Part shown: piece after piece, positions 1 to 8,105 of the stretch | How the letters are laid out: each line of letters opens with the position of its first letter | Position numbering within the stretch: the stretch's first letter is position 1 | Notes under the pieces: model-generated | Seen by the model: the letters and a program-made list of their open reading frames with translations, nothing else | The model's database searches: none | What the model was told of the DNA's origin: nothing | Assembly (NCBI GenBank): GCA_021325135.1 | Contig: JAJPHT010000013.1 | Span: 62,001 to 126,000, forward strand | Source: Pseudomonadota bacterium | GTDB lineage: Archaea; Thermoplasmatota; SW-10-69-26; JACQPN01; JAJPHT01 | Reading direction: 5' to 3' | Length of the DNA stretch: 64,000 bases | Translations under genes and position numbers: made by a program

Positions 1-515
1 TTGCGGACGCCCTGGAGAAGCTCGTCGCGGTTGAGGTGCGAGAGCTTGCCGTAGTCGGGATCGCTCTCGACGCTGAAGTAGACGCTCTGGCCGTGCTCGT
101 CCTGGCCGACGTAGGCGTGCCCCTTCCTGATGAGCGTCTGCGTCATCTCGACGATGCCTGCGATGTGCTCGCTCACCTTGGGGTAGGCCTGCGGGGGCTT
201 GATGCGCAGCTTGGCGAAGGCCTGCGTGGAGAGGTCGTGGATGCGCTGCGCGTACTTCAGCGGCTCCTCGCCCCGCTCGTGGGCGCGGGCCAGGATGCGG
301 TCGTCCACGTCGGTGATGTTCTGGACGTGCTTCACGCGCAGGCCGCGGTGCTCCAGGTAGCGCTTCATCACGTCGTAGGCGACGTAGGCGCGGGCGTGGC
401 CGATGTGCGCCTCCTCGTAGGGCGTGAGGCCGCACACGTACATCCGCACCTCGGGGGCGTGGAGCGGGACGAACGGCTCCTTCTTCCCGGTGAGGGTGTT
501 CGTGACCTGGAGCAT
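1..515 (-). CDS. cysS: Cysteinyl-tRNA synthetase, N-terminal part (cut by left edge)
   Basis: Translating the minus strand from the ATG at 515 gives 171 residues that read through the window edge without a stop. Seen: a Cys in YVCG near residue 28 (the usual first zinc ligand), the class I HIGH signature in the segment EEAHIGHAR near residues 34-42, and the conserved NITDVDD segment. These are hallmarks of CysRS, which charges tRNA(Cys) in the cytoplasm. The KMSKS half lies outside the window. An A/T-rich stretch around 546-556 (minus-strand reading CCAAATCTTG) lies about 36 bases upstream and could be the TATA box. The gene is divergent from the Nramp transporter. Confidence 0.93.
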   Translation of the reverse strand, partial: MLQVTNTLTGKKEPFVPLHAPEVRMYVCGLTPYEEAHIGHARAYVAYDVMKRYLEHRGLRVKHVQNITDVDDRILARAHERGEEPLKYAQRIHDLSTQAFAKLRIKPPQAYPKVSEHIAGIVEMTQTLIRKGHAYVGQDEHGQSVYFSVESDPDYGKLSHLNRDELLQGVR

Positions 516-590
516 GTCCGCCGGGAGCCCGTGGCGCGGGCATCAAGATTTGGAGGGACCGGAACGCTCCACGGATTGCCCCACTCGAAA

Positions 591-612
591 AATGTTGCAT
601 TAGGGAAACATT
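591..612. promoter_or_regulatory. Palindromic operator candidate before the Nramp gene
   Basis: AATGTT at 591-596 is mirrored by AACATT at 607-612 around a 10-base centre. The right arm lies about 32 bases before the ATG at 642, where the TATA element would be expected, so a bound protein would block initiation. DtxR/MntR-type metalloregulators commonly control Nramp genes through such palindromes. Assignment to that family is an inference. Confidence 0.45.
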
Positions 613-641
613 CATGGGCCAAGGCGCCTGACACCCCCTGC

Positions 642-1913
642 ATGGCGACCCCCGAGGTGACGCTCCCGGCCAGCGGCCGCGAGGGCGCCAAGGCGTCGCT
701 CTGGCTGCGCCTGCGCCGCGTGCTGCCCTTCCTGGGGCCCGCGTTCCTGGTGAGCGTCGGCTACATGGACCCGGGCAACTGGGCGACCAACATCGCCGCG
801 GGCAGCTCGTTCGGCTACACCCTGCTCTGGGTGCTGCTGATGTCGAACCTCATGGCGCTCCTGCTCCAGGCGCTCTCCGCCAAGCTGGGCGTCGCCACGG
901 GCATGACGCTGGCGCGCGCGATCCGCACCCACACCTCGCGCCCCATGAGCGTCTTCCTCTGGCTCACCGCCGAGGCCGCCGCCATGGCGACCGACCTCGC
1001 CGAGTTCCTGGGCGCCGCGCTGGGCATCTACATCCTGCTCAAGGTGCCCCTCTTCATCTCCGCGCTGATCACGGGCGTCCTCGTCTTCCTCATCCTGGGC
1101 CTGCACCGCTTCGGCCACCGCGCGGTGGAGCTCGTCATCATCGCACTGGTCGCGATCGTGGGGCTCGCCTACGTCTACGAGGTCTTCGTCTCCGCGCCCT
1201 CGTGGCCCGACGTGGGGCGCGGCGTCCTCGTGCCCGGCTTCGAGGGCGCGGGCGCCGTGCTGGTCGCCGTGGGCATGCTGGGCGCCACGGTCATGCCGCA
1301 CAACGTCTTCCTGGGCTCGCACGTCGTCCAGGCGCGCCGCGCCGCCCACGACACGCCCGAGGGCAGGCGGCGCCTCTACAAGTTCGCCCTCTTCGACCTC
1401 GCCGTGGCGCTCAACATCGCGTGGCTCATCAACAGCGCCATGGTCATCATGAGCGCGGCCGCGTTCGGGGGGCACGGCGTCAGCGAGCTGCAGGACGCGC
1501 ACGTGACGCTGGGCCTCCTCTTCGGCGGCGCCTCCGCCGTGGCCTTCGCCCTCGCGCTCATCTCCGCGGGCCTCTCCTCCAGCGTCACCGGCACCCTGGC
1601 TGGGCAGAGCATCATGGAGGGCTTCATCGGCTACCGCATGTGGCTCTGGGCCCGCCGCGCCATCACCATGGTGCCCGCGCTCGTCGCCATCTGGTTCGCG
1701 GGCGGCCAGGCGCTCATCATCCTCATCTGGAGCCAGGTCGTCCTCTCGCTCCAGCTCCCCTTCACCATCATCCCGCTCATCTGGCTCACGAGCCGCAGGA
1801 AGGTCATGGGCGAGTTCGCGAACAAGCCGTGGGTCACCGCGGTGGCGTGCCTCGTGGCCGCGGTCATCCTGGTGTTCAACGTCTACCTGCTCTACTCCCT
1901 CTGGGCCGGCTGA
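642..1913 (+). CDS. Nramp-family divalent metal transporter
   Basis: 423-residue polytopic membrane protein with about 11 hydrophobic helices. It has both Nramp signatures: DPGN in the first helix (MDPGNWATN, about residue 43) and MPHN in the sixth (GATVMPHNVFLG, about residue 218). The Met of the latter favours transition metals (Mn2+, Fe2+) over Mg2+ or Ca2+. It should import divalent metal with protons. The frame is open much further upstream, but that part overlaps cysS antisense and has shadow-like composition. The ATG at 642 puts the start just after the palindromic promoter region. A small membrane protein follows 43 bases downstream on the same strand. Confidence 0.93.
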   Translation: MATPEVTLPASGREGAKASLWLRLRRVLPFLGPAFLVSVGYMDPGNWATNIAAGSSFGYTLLWVLLMSNLMALLLQALSAKLGVATGMTLARAIRTHTSRPMSVFLWLTAEAAAMATDLAEFLGAALGIYILLKVPLFISALITGVLVFLILGLHRFGHRAVELVIIALVAIVGLAYVYEVFVSAPSWPDVGRGVLVPGFEGAGAVLVAVGMLGATVMPHNVFLGSHVVQARRAAHDTPEGRRRLYKFALFDLAVALNIAWLINSAMVIMSAAAFGGHGVSELQDAHVTLGLLFGGASAVAFALALISAGLSSSVTGTLAGQSIMEGFIGYRMWLWARRAITMVPALVAIWFAGGQALIILIWSQVVLSLQLPFTIIPLIWLTSRRKVMGEFANKPWVTAVACLVAAVILVFNVYLLYSLWAG

Positions 1914-1956
1914 CGCCGGCGATGGCTCCAAGCTCCCCTCCCGCCCTTCGCCCCGC

Positions 1957-2460
1957 ATGCGCTCCCCTGGACGCGTTGCCCTGGGCCTCGCCGGGCTCCT
2001 CCTCTTCGAGCTGATCCTCGCCGCCTACCTCGCCAGCGTGGGCGCCACGACCTACGCCCTCGTGGGGGCCGGGCTCGTCGCCGCGCTGGGGCTTGCCCTC
2101 TGGCGCGCGTGGCGCGGCGAGCCGCTCCCCTCGTGGCTCCTCGGCGCCGTCGCCCTCCTCACCCTCGTCCGCGCCGTGCTCCAGTCCACCGGCGGGCTGA
2201 CGCTCCTCCACGTCGCGGTCTACGCCGTGCCCTTGGGGTGGGCCCTCGCCGCCACGGGCCGCGCCCGCCTCGTGGCCTACGGCGTGCTCCTCGTCGCCCT
2301 GGCGCGGACGTGGTTCGTCGGCCAGTACCTCCTCGGGGGCGCCACCACCATCGCCCTCGCCAACGTCTTCGGCGCGGCGGGCGCGTGGCTCTGGTGGTCC
2401 TCCTTCCTCCGCGACGACTCGGCCGCGGCCGAAGCGCCCACGGAGGCCCGGCCCGGGTAG
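1957..2460 (+). CDS. Small integral membrane protein, unknown function
   Basis: 167 residues with about five hydrophobic segments (roughly residues 7-27, 30-48, 58-76, 83-97 and 104-148) and an acidic, Ala-rich tail. I do not recognise a family. It follows the Nramp transporter by 43 bases on the same strand and may be co-transcribed, but nothing in the sequence ties it to metal transport. Its stop lies one base from the stop of the convergent HAD gene. High G+C at codon third positions, like its neighbours, supports real coding. Confidence 0.7.
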   Translation: MRSPGRVALGLAGLLLFELILAAYLASVGATTYALVGAGLVAALGLALWRAWRGEPLPSWLLGAVALLTLVRAVLQSTGGLTLLHVAVYAVPLGWALAATGRARLVAYGVLLVALARTWFVGQYLLGGATTIALANVFGAAGAWLWWSSFLRDDSAAAEAPTEARPG

Positions 2461-2461
2461 G

Positions 2462-3043
2462 TCAGGCGCGCGACAGGATCCAGTCCGCGGCCTCGGGCAG
2501 CGCGCGGCACACGTGGTCCGCCCGGGCGTTCGCGCCCTGGATCGCCGTGCGCAGCCGCGGGTCCACCAGCACCGTGCGGCACCCGGCGGCGCGCCCCGCC
2601 AGCACGTCCTTCGCGTTGTCGCCCACCATGTACGAGGCCGCCAGGTCCACGCCCAGGTCCCGCGCCGCCTGGAGCAGCATGGCGGGGCGGGGCTTCGCCG
2701 TCTCGGGCGTGAGCGCCGCGTACACGCCCTCGACCTTGGCGCCCGCGTCCTCCAGCGCGGCGACGACGCGGCGCATCACCTCGTCGTGGTCCGCCCGCGC
2801 GATGTAGCCCCGGCTCACCCACTCCTGGTTGGTCACGATGGCCAGCGCGAAGCCGGCCTTGGAGAGGCGAGCGGCGGCCTCGGGCGCCTCCGGGAGGAGG
2901 ACGAGCTGCGAAGGCTTGCGCACCAGGGCGAGGCGCCTGCGGTTGAGGACCCCGTCCCGATCGAGGAAAACGGCACGGCGCCGTTTTCCGAGATTCGACG
3001 AACCCGCAGGTTCGTCGTGATCAAGGAAAACGGCGCGGCGCAT
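2462..3043 (-). CDS. HAD-superfamily phosphatase (GmhB/HisB-like) with duplicated N-terminus
   Basis: 193-residue HAD hydrolase: motif I AVFLDRDGVLN (about residues 24-34), motif II in AIVTNQ, Lys in TAKPRP, and motif IV in MVGDNAKD. This pattern matches the histidinol-phosphatase / D,D-heptose-1,7-bisphosphate phosphatase subgroup. The substrate is not resolved. Odd: motif I is preceded by a second imperfect copy (MRRAVFLDHD at residues 1-10). In DNA, a 23-bp segment is repeated with 21 matches on both sides of a hairpin-rich insert. The downstream copy has the intact DxDG and should be the functional one. It follows the rhomboid gene by 6 bases in a likely operon. Confidence 0.85.
   Translation of the reverse strand: MRRAVFLDHDEPAGSSNLGKRRRAVFLDRDGVLNRRRLALVRKPSQLVLLPEAPEAAARLSKAGFALAIVTNQEWVSRGYIARADHDEVMRRVVAALEDAGAKVEGVYAALTPETAKPRPAMLLQAARDLGVDLAASYMVGDNAKDVLAGRAAGCRTVLVDPRLRTAIQGANARADHVCRALPEAADWILSRA
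2959..3041. repeat. Direct duplication with two hairpins inside the HAD gene start
   Basis: The segments at 2959-2981 and 3019-3041 are 23-bp direct repeats with two mismatches. Between and over them lie two perfect hairpins: GGAAAACGG/CCGTTTTCC (2965-2973 with 2981-2989) and CGACGAACC/GGTTCGTCG (2996-3004 with 3009-3017). The insert keeps the reading frame open, adding about 20 residues before the real motif I. Confidence 0.75.
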
Positions 3044-3049
3044 GGGCCC

Positions 3050-3940
3050 TCAGAACTGGCGGCGGATGGTGGGCTCGCGCGGGCGCACCACGGCGCGCAG
3101 GCCGCGCTGCCGCAGGTAGTAGCCATACGCGAGGCCCACCGCGAGGCCGGTGAGGTGCGCGAAGCCGCCCACGCTGCTGTCCGACCCGACGTGGAAGACG
3201 ACGTCGATGAGGACGTAGAGGATGGTGAGCGCCCAGAGCGGCGTGGGGATGACGAAGAAGAAGAGGACCGTGAGCGTGGGCGCGAGGACGACCAGCGTGC
3301 CCGTGATGCCCATGAGCGCGCCGCTGGCCCCCAGCGCGCCGCAGCCGTAGGGGCCGCCGCACGAGTACAACGCGTTGGAGATGAGGGCCTGCGCGATGCC
3401 GGCGACGACCCCCGACGCGAGGAAGATGAACGTGAACCGGCGCGTGCCCAGGAGGCGCTCGACGGAGCCTCCGAAGAAGAACAGCGCGAGGCCGTTGAAG
3501 ATGATGTGGTTGGGGTCGACGGGCGAGTGCGCGAAGATGCTCGTCACCACGGTCCACGGGTGGGAGAGCCAGGTGCGGTCGATGACGAACGTCGTCTGGA
3601 ACGCGTCATAGCCCGCGGTGAAGCGGACCACGAACTCCAGGATGAACGTCACGACGATGATGCCCAGGAAGACGTAGGTCATCTTCCCGTCCACCTTGCT
3701 CCAGAAGGCGTCAAGGCTCGCGCGGGCCCGCGCGGGGCGCGGCGTCTGGACGCTGCGCACCAGGGGATCGCTCTGGAACACGCGGCCCTGCTCGCGCGCC
3801 TTCTCGCGGTAGGCCCCGAGGCCCGCGCACGAGTGGTTCTCGGGGAGCCGGTGCGCCGCGCAGTAGCGGCCCTTGCAGAACTTGCACACGTACGGCATGT
3901 ACTCCTCCACGCCGCACTGGTCGCACCGGCCGTTGGCCAT
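3050..3940 (-). CDS. Rhomboid intramembrane serine protease with N-terminal AN1 zinc finger
   Basis: 296 residues. Residues 6-38 form an AN1-type zinc finger with ligands C6, C9, C19, C22, C27, H30, H36 and C38. A charged linker follows, then a six-helix rhomboid core from about residue 88. The catalytic Ser is in GASGALMG (GxSG), and the catalytic His is in GFAHLTGLAVG in the last helix. N-rich HIIFNG in an earlier helix fits the family. Rhomboids cut transmembrane substrates inside the bilayer. AN1-rhomboid fusions are common in euryarchaea. The HAD phosphatase gene follows 6 bases downstream. The DNA glycosylase gene is divergent, so 3941-4013 holds both promoters. Confidence 0.93.
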   Translation of the reverse strand: MANGRCDQCGVEEYMPYVCKFCKGRYCAAHRLPENHSCAGLGAYREKAREQGRVFQSDPLVRSVQTPRPARARASLDAFWSKVDGKMTYVFLGIIVVTFILEFVVRFTAGYDAFQTTFVIDRTWLSHPWTVVTSIFAHSPVDPNHIIFNGLALFFFGGSVERLLGTRRFTFIFLASGVVAGIAQALISNALYSCGGPYGCGALGASGALMGITGTLVVLAPTLTVLFFFVIPTPLWALTILYVLIDVVFHVGSDSSVGGFAHLTGLAVGLAYGYYLRQRGLRAVVRPREPTIRRQF

Positions 3941-4013
3941 TGGCCTGAGCGAGTTCCCGTTCGCCCATCAACGTTTCGGGTCCGTTGAAGCGGCGAGGCT
4001 CCCTCTGCCGGGC

Positions 4014-4673
4014 GTGGCCCGCGCGCTCCCCACGTCGTTCTTCGCCCGGGACGCGGACCTCGTGGCCCGCGACCTCCTCGGCCGAGTCCTCGTCCACGAG
4101 ACGGCGCACGGCCGGCTGGCGGGACGCGTCGTCGAGACGGAGGCCTACTTCGGCCCCCCCGGGCGCAACCCGCAGCTCGCGCAGCGCGCCGACATGCCCG
4201 CGCGGCTGCGCGCGCGCCTGCTGCGCGAGGGCGATCCGGCCGCGCACTCCTTCGTGGGCGTGACCGAGCGCAACCGCGTGATGTACGGGCCGCCGGCGCG
4301 CGCCTACGTGTATCTCATCTACGGCGTGCACGAGTGCCTGAACGTCACGACGGGGCCCTCCGACGAGCCGCAGGCGGTCCTCCTGCGCGCGCTGGAGCCC
4401 ACGGAGGGCGTCCCCGAGATGGCGCGCCGCCGCGGGCGCTCCTCGCTGCGCGACCTGTGCAGCGGGCCCGGGAAGCTCTGCAAGGCGCTTGGCGTCACGC
4501 GCGCGCAATATGGCCACGACATGACGGAGCCGCCCCTGTGGTTCGAGGCGGGCGAGCCCGCGGCGCGCGTCGAGGCCACGCCGCGCGTGGGCGTCGTGGG
4601 GGCCGAGGACCTCCCCCTCCGCTTCGTGGAGAAGGGCAGCCCCTTCGCTTCGAGGCGCGCTCCACAACGATGA
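4014..4673 (+). CDS. 3-methyladenine DNA glycosylase (AAG/MPG family)
   Basis: About 219 residues from a GTG at 4014. The frame stays open to 3873, but the extra part overlaps the divergent rhomboid gene. Seen: the SFFARD...VARDLLGRVLV opening typical of the family, the catalytic Glu in VVETEAY, and the conserved VMYGPPARAYVYLIYGVHECLNV segment (about residues 88-108) that forms the DNA-binding groove. It removes alkylated purines from DNA for base-excision repair. The loop between ETEAY and MYGPP (residues about 52-85) has a divergent His/Asn region, so substrate range is uncertain. The cupredoxin gene begins 25 bases downstream. Confidence 0.9.
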   Translation: MARALPTSFFARDADLVARDLLGRVLVHETAHGRLAGRVVETEAYFGPPGRNPQLAQRADMPARLRARLLREGDPAAHSFVGVTERNRVMYGPPARAYVYLIYGVHECLNVTTGPSDEPQAVLLRALEPTEGVPEMARRRGRSSLRDLCSGPGKLCKALGVTRAQYGHDMTEPPLWFEAGEPAARVEATPRVGVVGAEDLPLRFVEKGSPFASRRAPQR

Positions 4674-4698
4674 GACGCGCCCCGGCGGATGGGCCAGC

Positions 4699-5172
4699 GT
4701 GCGCGCGATCGCGCTCCTTCTGCTGCTGCTCCTGCCCGCCGCCCAGGCCGCCGAGGTCCGCCTCGTCTCGGGCGCCTACCAGCCCGGCGTCGTCCACGCC
4801 CGGGTGGGCGAGACGGTGACGTTCGCCAACGGCGACGACATGCCGCACACCGTGACCAGCGCGTGGGACGACGGCAAGTCCTTCTCGCGCGTGCTCCAGC
4901 CGGGCCAGTCGGTCGCGGTGGTGTTCCAGCAGCCGGGGGTCTACGTCGTGCGCTGCGTGCCGCACTCGACGAAGAGCGGCGAGGGCTACCAGGGCATGGT
5001 GGCCACGGTGGAGGTCGCGCCCGCGGCGTCGTTCCCCTGGAGCGCGGGCTGGCTCGCCCTCCTCTACGCGGGGCTCGCCCTCAGCCTGGGCGTCGTCGTC
5101 GCGTGGCGAGGGCGACGACGGCGGCCGCGGCCAGGAGCCACGCCGCCGGAGGCGCCGGCGTCCGAGCGTTGA
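4699..5172 (+). CDS. Membrane-anchored cupredoxin (plastocyanin-like copper protein)
   Basis: 157 residues from a GTG: a signal peptide (1-17), a cupredoxin domain (about 18-113) and a C-terminal transmembrane helix (about 118-140) followed by an Arg cluster. Type 1 copper ligands are visible: His in DMPHTV, Cys in VVRCVPHS with the next His, and Met in GYQGMVATV. It should carry one copper and shuttle electrons or store copper at the outer membrane face. The partner is unknown. The last 92 bases, covering part of the anchor and tail, overlap the antisense end of the PQQ-propeller gene. Confidence 0.9.
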   Translation: MRAIALLLLLLLPAAQAAEVRLVSGAYQPGVVHARVGETVTFANGDDMPHTVTSAWDDGKSFSRVLQPGQSVAVVFQQPGVYVVRCVPHSTKSGEGYQGMVATVEVAPAASFPWSAGWLALLYAGLALSLGVVVAWRGRRRRPRPGATPPEAPASER

Positions 5173-7528
5173 CCTCGGCGCCCGCTCCGGGCTGCACCGA
5201 CGGGTCCGGCGCGCGCGACACGATGATGGGCGTGCCCGCCGTGGGGGTCGCCCCCGTCGGGCCCGTGGGCCCGGGAGCCTCCTCCGAGGGGGCGCCGCCG
5301 GCTCCGCCGATGCGGAACGCGGTCACGCCGCCCTTGCCGCTCCAGAGGTCGGGGCCCACGTCGGGCACGAGGAACGTGTCGCCCGACACGCTGATGCCCC
5401 CTTCCACCGCGCCGCCCGCGCTGAGGTTCGCCAGCACCGCGCCGGACGCGGCGTCCAGGAGGAAGACGCGCCCCTGGCTCGTGCCCTGGAGCACCACGCC
5501 ATGGGTCGCGGTCGCGGGCCCGAACATGCGGTCGCCGTACTGCTGCGGGAAGGGGCCCAATTCGCGGCTCCAGAGCGTGCGCCCCGTCGCGGCGTCGAAG
5601 GCGTGGACCATGCTGCGCGCCGTGGTGGGCGCGTAGATCGCGCCGCCCGAGACGGCCGCGGTGCCCAGGAAGCCCTCGACCTGCGCGGGCGTGGCGCCCG
5701 GCTCGCGGAAGTCCGCGCTGGCGCTCCAGACGAGGGCGCCCGTCGCGCGGTCCAGCGCGTAGTAGACGCCCCCCTTGTCGCCCTCGCCCACGAGCTTGCG
5801 GCCGTTGGCCTCGAAGAGGTTGGGCGAGGCGCCCAGGTCGCGGTCGGGGCCCGGCGAGCCGCGGCCGTTGAACGTGTCGTTGGGCGTCGCCTGGCGGCTC
5901 CACGCGATGGAGCCGTCGTCCATGCGCAGCGCGATCATCGCGTCGCTCAAGCTCCCCGCGGGCGCCGCGTAGGCGTTGCCCGTGCCCACGAAGAGGAGGC
6001 CGAGGTCCGGATCGAGGGCGGGCGTGCTCCACACGGAGACGCCCACGCCCCCGTCGGCCGCGGTGTAGGTGCGCCACACCAGCGAGCCGTCCGTCTCGTC
6101 GAAGCACGCCACGCTGCCGCGGAAGTCCTGCTCGCCCTGCCACTCCAGGAGCGTCTGCTCGGAGGCGACGCCCACGTAGACGCGCCCCTGGTAGGGCACG
6201 GGCGAGCCGTAGAGGTGCGTGCCGTCCACGGGGTCCGCGCGCACGCGCCACAGCTCGCGCCCCGTCGCGCGGTCCAGCGCGGCGAGGTTGCCCTTGGCGT
6301 CGCCCACGAGGAGCGTCGCGCCGTCCACCGCGACGGAGGAGTCAATGGGCGCGCCGTGGTCGACGCTCCAGACCTCGCGGCCGTCCGCCAGGGAGACCGC
6401 GTGGACCTTGCCGCCGCCGTCGCCGAAGTACGCGGTGCCGTTGGCGATGGCGGGCGTGCCGGTCACGGCGCCCGCGGCGCGATAGCTCCACGCCCGCGTC
6501 GCGTTGGGCGCGCTCTGGGGCGTGAGCGCGCTCTCCGGCGCGCGGAGGTTCGCGAGGCCGCCGTTGGCCGAGGGCCACGCCGGGCCGGCGGGGACGGCCG
6601 AGAACGCGAGGGAGTCGAGCCAGAGGCTCCGCTTCGCGCCGGGCTCGTCGTTGTAGTAGCACGTCTCGAAGACGTGCGGGCCCGCCAGGGCGCTGACCGT
6701 GACCGGGTGCTGGACCCACGAGTCGTTGACCTCGAAGGTCGTCACCGTGGCGCCGTCCTCGCGCACGACGACCAGCGTGCCCTCCCCGTTCACGGGCGAG
6801 CCCTTCACGAGGGGCGTGATGGTGGCCGCGAGGTCGCCCGTGGCCTGCCACATCTCCACGAAGCAGCCCACACCCCACTCCCACCACGCCTGCCCGCTGG
6901 GCGCCGTGGGGTCGTCCTCCATCTGGCCCGCGCGCGCGGCGTGCACCTGCGACGCGGGCACGGTGAAGCCGCTCCCGGGCGCGAGGAAGGGCACGGCCTG
7001 GAGCGTGGGCGTCTCGATGACGAGGCGGTCGAGCACGATCTCGCGCTCCGCCGCGGGCCCCTTGCCCAGGTCGCCGCTGTTGTCGTAGTTCTCCAGGCGC
7101 ACCGAGTGGCGGCCCGGAAAGAGCGCGACCGTCTGCACGTAGGGGCCCCAGCCGCCGCGCACGTCCCACTCGCCGCGCTGCTCGCCGTCCACGTAGAGGT
7201 GCAGGTGCGGGTTGATGGTGCCCTCCGGGTGCGAGCCCGTCGCGTAGATGCGGAACCACACGATGCCGGGCGCGTCGGTGGAGATCGCGTCCTGGATGGA
7301 GCCGTAGGTGTCCAGCTCCCACCCCTCGCCGCCCGACGCCGTGCCGTTGAGGGCGAGGAAGCCCGAGCCGCGGTCGGCGAAGTCCTCGGCCTCGATGGCC
7401 TCCAGGTCCGGCTGGTGCGGCACGGTGGAGCCCCCCAGCGAGGTGGCGGGCCGCCCGGAGGCGTGCGTGCCTGCGGCGATGGGGCAGGCGAGCGCGAGCG
7501 CGAACGCCAAGGCAAGCTGACGGTTCAT
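5081..7528 (-). CDS. Secreted PQQ-type beta-propeller protein with C-terminal anchor
   Basis: 815 residues from the ATG at 7528, which gives a clean signal peptide (about 1-20). Residues about 30-310 form two sandwich-like regions. From about residue 320 a quinoprotein propeller repeats the pattern YFGDGGGKVHAV...DGREVWS, LAALDRATGRELW, YALDRATGALVW and HAFDAATGRTLW. A low-complexity Pro/Gly/Thr linker and a C-terminal hydrophobic segment with RRRR suggest cell-surface anchoring. PQQ-type propellers occur in dehydrogenases and in BamB-like scaffolds, and no clear cofactor site is visible, so an enzymatic role is unproven. Its 3' end overlaps the cupredoxin gene antisense by 92 bases. Confidence 0.85.
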   Translation of the reverse strand: MNRQLALAFALALACPIAAGTHASGRPATSLGGSTVPHQPDLEAIEAEDFADRGSGFLALNGTASGGEGWELDTYGSIQDAISTDAPGIVWFRIYATGSHPEGTINPHLHLYVDGEQRGEWDVRGGWGPYVQTVALFPGRHSVRLENYDNSGDLGKGPAAEREIVLDRLVIETPTLQAVPFLAPGSGFTVPASQVHAARAGQMEDDPTAPSGQAWWEWGVGCFVEMWQATGDLAATITPLVKGSPVNGEGTLVVVREDGATVTTFEVNDSWVQHPVTVSALAGPHVFETCYYNDEPGAKRSLWLDSLAFSAVPAGPAWPSANGGLANLRAPESALTPQSAPNATRAWSYRAAGAVTGTPAIANGTAYFGDGGGKVHAVSLADGREVWSVDHGAPIDSSVAVDGATLLVGDAKGNLAALDRATGRELWRVRADPVDGTHLYGSPVPYQGRVYVGVASEQTLLEWQGEQDFRGSVACFDETDGSLVWRTYTAADGGVGVSVWSTPALDPDLGLLFVGTGNAYAAPAGSLSDAMIALRMDDGSIAWSRQATPNDTFNGRGSPGPDRDLGASPNLFEANGRKLVGEGDKGGVYYALDRATGALVWSASADFREPGATPAQVEGFLGTAAVSGGAIYAPTTARSMVHAFDAATGRTLWSRELGPFPQQYGDRMFGPATATHGVVLQGTSQGRVFLLDAASGAVLANLSAGGAVEGGISVSGDTFLVPDVGPDLWSGKGGVTAFRIGGAGGAPSEEAPGPTGPTGATPTAGTPIIVSRAPDPSVQPGAGAEVNARTPAPPAAWLLAAAAVVALATRRRRPG

Positions 7529-7583
7529 CCGGAGCCTGCGTCCTCGGCGGGTGGATCGGCCTTCTGCGACGAACCCCGGCAGG

Positions 7584-8105
7584 ATGAAGCGGGCCTCCGG
7601 CGCTCGCCCCGCCGTGAACCCCGAGTTCCTCAGCGGCGAGGCAAGCGCCTCCCCCGCCGTCGAGCCGATGCTGGCCGGCGCGCGCCGCCTGGCGGAGGCC
7701 GGCCACGGCGCGGGCCTCCTCTCCGCGCGCAACGGCCTGCGCACGACGACGCACGCCAACGTGCCCTTCGGCTCCCTCGCCGCAGGCGACTTCGTGGAGG
7801 TCGCCGACTACGACCCGCACCTGGACCGCCTCCTGGTCATCGGCAAGCGCGAGCCGCACTCCTTCGCGGGGATGCACGCGCTCATGCTCCGCGCCAAGCG
7901 CGAGGTGGGCGCCATCGCCATGGCGGAGGGCAAGCCCAGGGAGGGGATCCGCGCGGTGAGCCGCGGCCGCACGATGCTGGAGAGCGCGCTCGCGGCGCTG
8001 GAGGGGCTGCGCGGCCGCGACGCCGTGGCCATGGCGCCCTACGTCCTCGCCGTGGGCCGCACCCCCGAGGAGGCGCTGGCCCGCCTGGAGGCGAGCCTCG
8101 CGTGA
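7584..8105 (+). CDS. Class II aldolase/adducin-like protein
   Basis: 173 residues from the ATG at 7584 (a GTG at 7551 is an alternative). The layout GLLSARNGLR...HANVPFGSLAAGDFVEVADYDP...LVIGKREPHSFAGMHALMLRAKREVGAIAMAEG follows the class II aldolase/adducin fold: SxR near the substrate loop, then a strand leading to a Met-His pair. The canonical zinc HxH pair is not obvious, so it may be a non-catalytic or divergent member. Its stop overlaps the start of the MazG gene by 4 bases (GTGA), indicating translational coupling. Confidence 0.6.
   Translation: MKRASGARPAVNPEFLSGEASASPAVEPMLAGARRLAEAGHGAGLLSARNGLRTTTHANVPFGSLAAGDFVEVADYDPHLDRLLVIGKREPHSFAGMHALMLRAKREVGAIAMAEGKPREGIRAVSRGRTMLESALAALEGLRGRDAVAMAPYVLAVGRTPEEALARLEASLA

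Noticed and set aside
36..641. N-terminal extension of the Nramp reading frame
   Set aside because: It overlaps cysS antisense, has shadow composition, and the ATG at 642 begins the conserved protein after the promoter region.
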